Assembly (NCBI RefSeq): GCF_021556485.1
Contig: NZ_JAKGBW010000010.1
Span: 61,947-125,946, forward strand
Direction of reading: 5' to 3'
Length of the DNA stretch: 64,000 nt
Source of the DNA: Oceanobacillus alkalisoli
GTDB taxonomy: Bacteria > Bacillota > Bacilli > Bacillales > Amphibacillaceae
Program-made: the position numbers and the translations under genes
Part shown: positions 62,852 to 64,000 of the stretch, piece by piece
Numbering within the stretch: position 1 is the first letter of the stretch
Layout of the letters: every line of letters begins with the position of its first letter
Notes under the pieces: generated by a model
What the model was told of the DNA's origin: nothing
Database searches by the model: none
The model's input: only the letters and a program-made list of their open reading frames with translations

Positions 62852-62969
62852 GTCACCGCTTCCTTACGCTAGTATGAACTAGATCAAGTTTAAGAATTAA
62901 GGAGAAGTCCTTTCTCAGTTTTATAGAAACTATGAGTAAAGAGTTACGCCAAAATACCCCTAGTGGTGA
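62852..62969 (-). promoter_or_regulatory. TPP riboswitch 1 (ylmB-thiZXY)
   Basis: On the minus strand CACTAGGGGTA, ACTGAGAAAGGA, and AAACTTGATCTAGTTCATAC with TAGCGTAAGGAAGCGGTG match the THI-box blocks (CTGAGA and the TAGCGTAGGGAAG-like end). It controls the deformylase and importer genes. The P3 region is longer than in switch 2. Confidence 0.92.
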
Positions 62970-63038
62970 AATGTATGGAATTTTTCTTTTAACAAATAAT
63001 TGTACCATCTATTTCAATTGATTCATCTATTCATCTAT

Positions 63039-63550
63039 TTAATCACGGACAAAGATATCTTTAATTCTTTTCAACTCATGTTCAGGTTTATCTTTTGCAA
63101 TGTCATTTATCAAGTCGATACAGTCATCAGCATTTTCAGGGAAATTTCCAAAAGACTGCGATAGCGCTTTCCATGCGCCGAGCTGTGTTTGACTAAGTCA
63201 TATAACTTGTATAGACAGTCATAGTAGCTGAAGGTTCTGTTGCATCTAACTCTTCAGTCGAAATATTGAATTCCTCTGCATACTTACGATACAGATCCAT
63301 TTCAAAATCCATTGTGACGTTAAGTAGATTAGTAAAAGTAGTCATTGTTTTTAAATCATTCGCTTTCGTACTACCAATCGCGAACACACGAGAGTATTCA
63401 ATTAAGTATACGTAATCTTGTTCCATAATAATGAATGAATAAACTTCTCTTTATCGAGAGTACCTTCCCCAATCCCCTTCACAAATGGATGCTCTAAATA
63501 ATTACCCAAACAGGTTCTACAGTTTTGAATAGGCGATCTGTAATCGTCAT
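63039..63550 (-). pseudogene. tenA: tenA (aminopyrimidine aminohydrolase) pseudogene
   Basis: ATG 63550 (GGAG upstream) opens MTITDRLFKTVEPVWVII, then TAG. A shifted frame continues EHPFVKGIGEGTLDKEKF, and another shift gives QDYVYLIEYSRVFAIGSTKA through PSATMTVYTSYMT. A fourth piece, CIDLINDIAKDKPEHELKRI to the stop at 63039, is the middle-end of TenA. About 60-70 expected residues between TSYM and the last piece are missing, as is the extreme C-terminus. TenA should hydrolyse the deformylated pyrimidine to HMP; this copy cannot. Confidence 0.85.
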
Positions 63551-63589
63551 AATATCTTATCTCCTTCTTTCTATTTTGAATAATAAATC

Positions 63590-63738
63590 AAAAAAACCAT
63601 TCCACTAATAGAGGGAATGGTAGAATAAAAGATACTGTTATACGTATCGCCACCACTTCCCTACGCTAGTATGACCTAGTTCAGGTTCAAAGGGTCAAGA
63701 CATGTCTTTCTCAGCAAACTTTTGCTCCCCTAGTGATT
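63590..63738 (-). promoter_or_regulatory. TPP riboswitch 2 with terminator (tenA)
   Basis: The aptamer (63651-63738, minus strand) has CACTAGGGGAGC, GCTGAGAAAGAC and GACCCTTTGAACCTGAACTA with GCGTAGGGAAGTGGTGG, a textbook THI box. A terminator CCATTCC...GGAATGG with seven T lies at 63590-63620. Promoter on the minus strand: TTGACA (63782-63787), 18 bp, TATAAT (63758-63763). Confidence 0.95.
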
Positions 63739-63904
63739 CATCTATGCAATTAGCCTTATTATAATCATACATGTTTACCCTTGTCAAATATCGCTGGATT
63801 TGGGTTTGTATCAAGCTTTTCTCGGTAGATCTTTTAGGCATTATTTATGCAACGCCTGCGATAGTTCCACTACTGTAACCGTCAAGTAGAATTAAGCAGT
63901 TTTT

Positions 63905-64000
63905 CACAATTAACACTCAACAGGTTTCCCCAATTAAGATTCAACACCTGTTTCTTGAAACAAAGCACGTCTGTACTTCATTCTGATGCTGTCTTGGTTC
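63905..64000 (-). other. Possible IS end and 3' tail of an off-window gene
   Basis: The minus strand from 64000 is open to TAA 63934-63936 (ending MKYRRALFQETGVES). Just beyond the stop are two related direct repeats, CAATTAACACTCAACAGG (63907-63924) and CAATTAAGATTCAACACC (63931-63948). Repeated end motifs are typical of IS21-type elements, but the protein tail was not recognised. Confidence 0.25.

Overview
The window is low-GC Firmicute DNA. Gene content points to Bacillaceae, probably a halotolerant aerobe near Oceanobacillus/Virgibacillus. The supporting signs are HemAT, CzrA/CzcD, a PerR-box zosA, YtrAB, DacC-type PBP4a, YvsG, OpuAC, many TTG/GTG starts with strong AGGAGG sites, and five metabolite riboswitches plus a T-box. 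The genus is an inference.

Layout. 0-6 kb (minus): two DUF485 + sodium:solute symporter pairs around a LytS/LytT two-component system, with a cre-like site before the second pair. 6-10 kb (minus): hemAT, then ribA-ribD-HAD phosphatase. 10.1-17 kb: TetR with a drug-type ABC exporter, czrA-czcD, and a Kef-type antiporter. 17-22.6 kb (mostly minus): a GNAT, a T-box methionyl-tRNA synthetase, a VOC protein, HIT, OsmC, YvsG and two gene remnants. 22.9-28.9 kb (plus): PBP4a, a MerR regulator, FMN riboswitch-ribE-ribB-ribH, and an XRE/membrane-protein pair. 29-29.7 kb: a 13-unit, 51-bp tandem array. 29.8-35.2 kb: orphan opuAC, an OmpA-family gene broken by two in-frame stops, Bcr-type MFS, SulP and UspA.

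35.4-38 kb is an ISL3-like element with inverted ends and a perfect 8-bp target duplication. It carries a PadR regulator and a membrane protein beside a frameshifted transposase. Next come truncated EamA and AraC genes, zosA, a decayed DUF438 gene and a ytrAB-like operon. 43.9-52 kb (minus) is a SAM-riboswitch sulfur operon: yezD, two flavin monooxygenases, N-acetyltransferase, M20 deacylase and a MetNIQ importer with two binding proteins. At 53 kb a nearly identical SAM riboswitch faces the other way and drives a homocysteine methyltransferase. 55-57 kb holds lemA-DUF3137. 58.6-63.7 kb (minus) is a thiamin-pyrimidine salvage locus with two TPP riboswitches: tenA is dead, but the YlmB-type deacylase and ThiXYZ importer are intact.

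Scattered through the window are six copies of a 118-bp palindromic element with 15-bp inverted termini. Four copies have perfect 4-bp flanking direct repeats, so it behaves like a MITE. About a dozen pseudogenes and several element scars show active gene loss.
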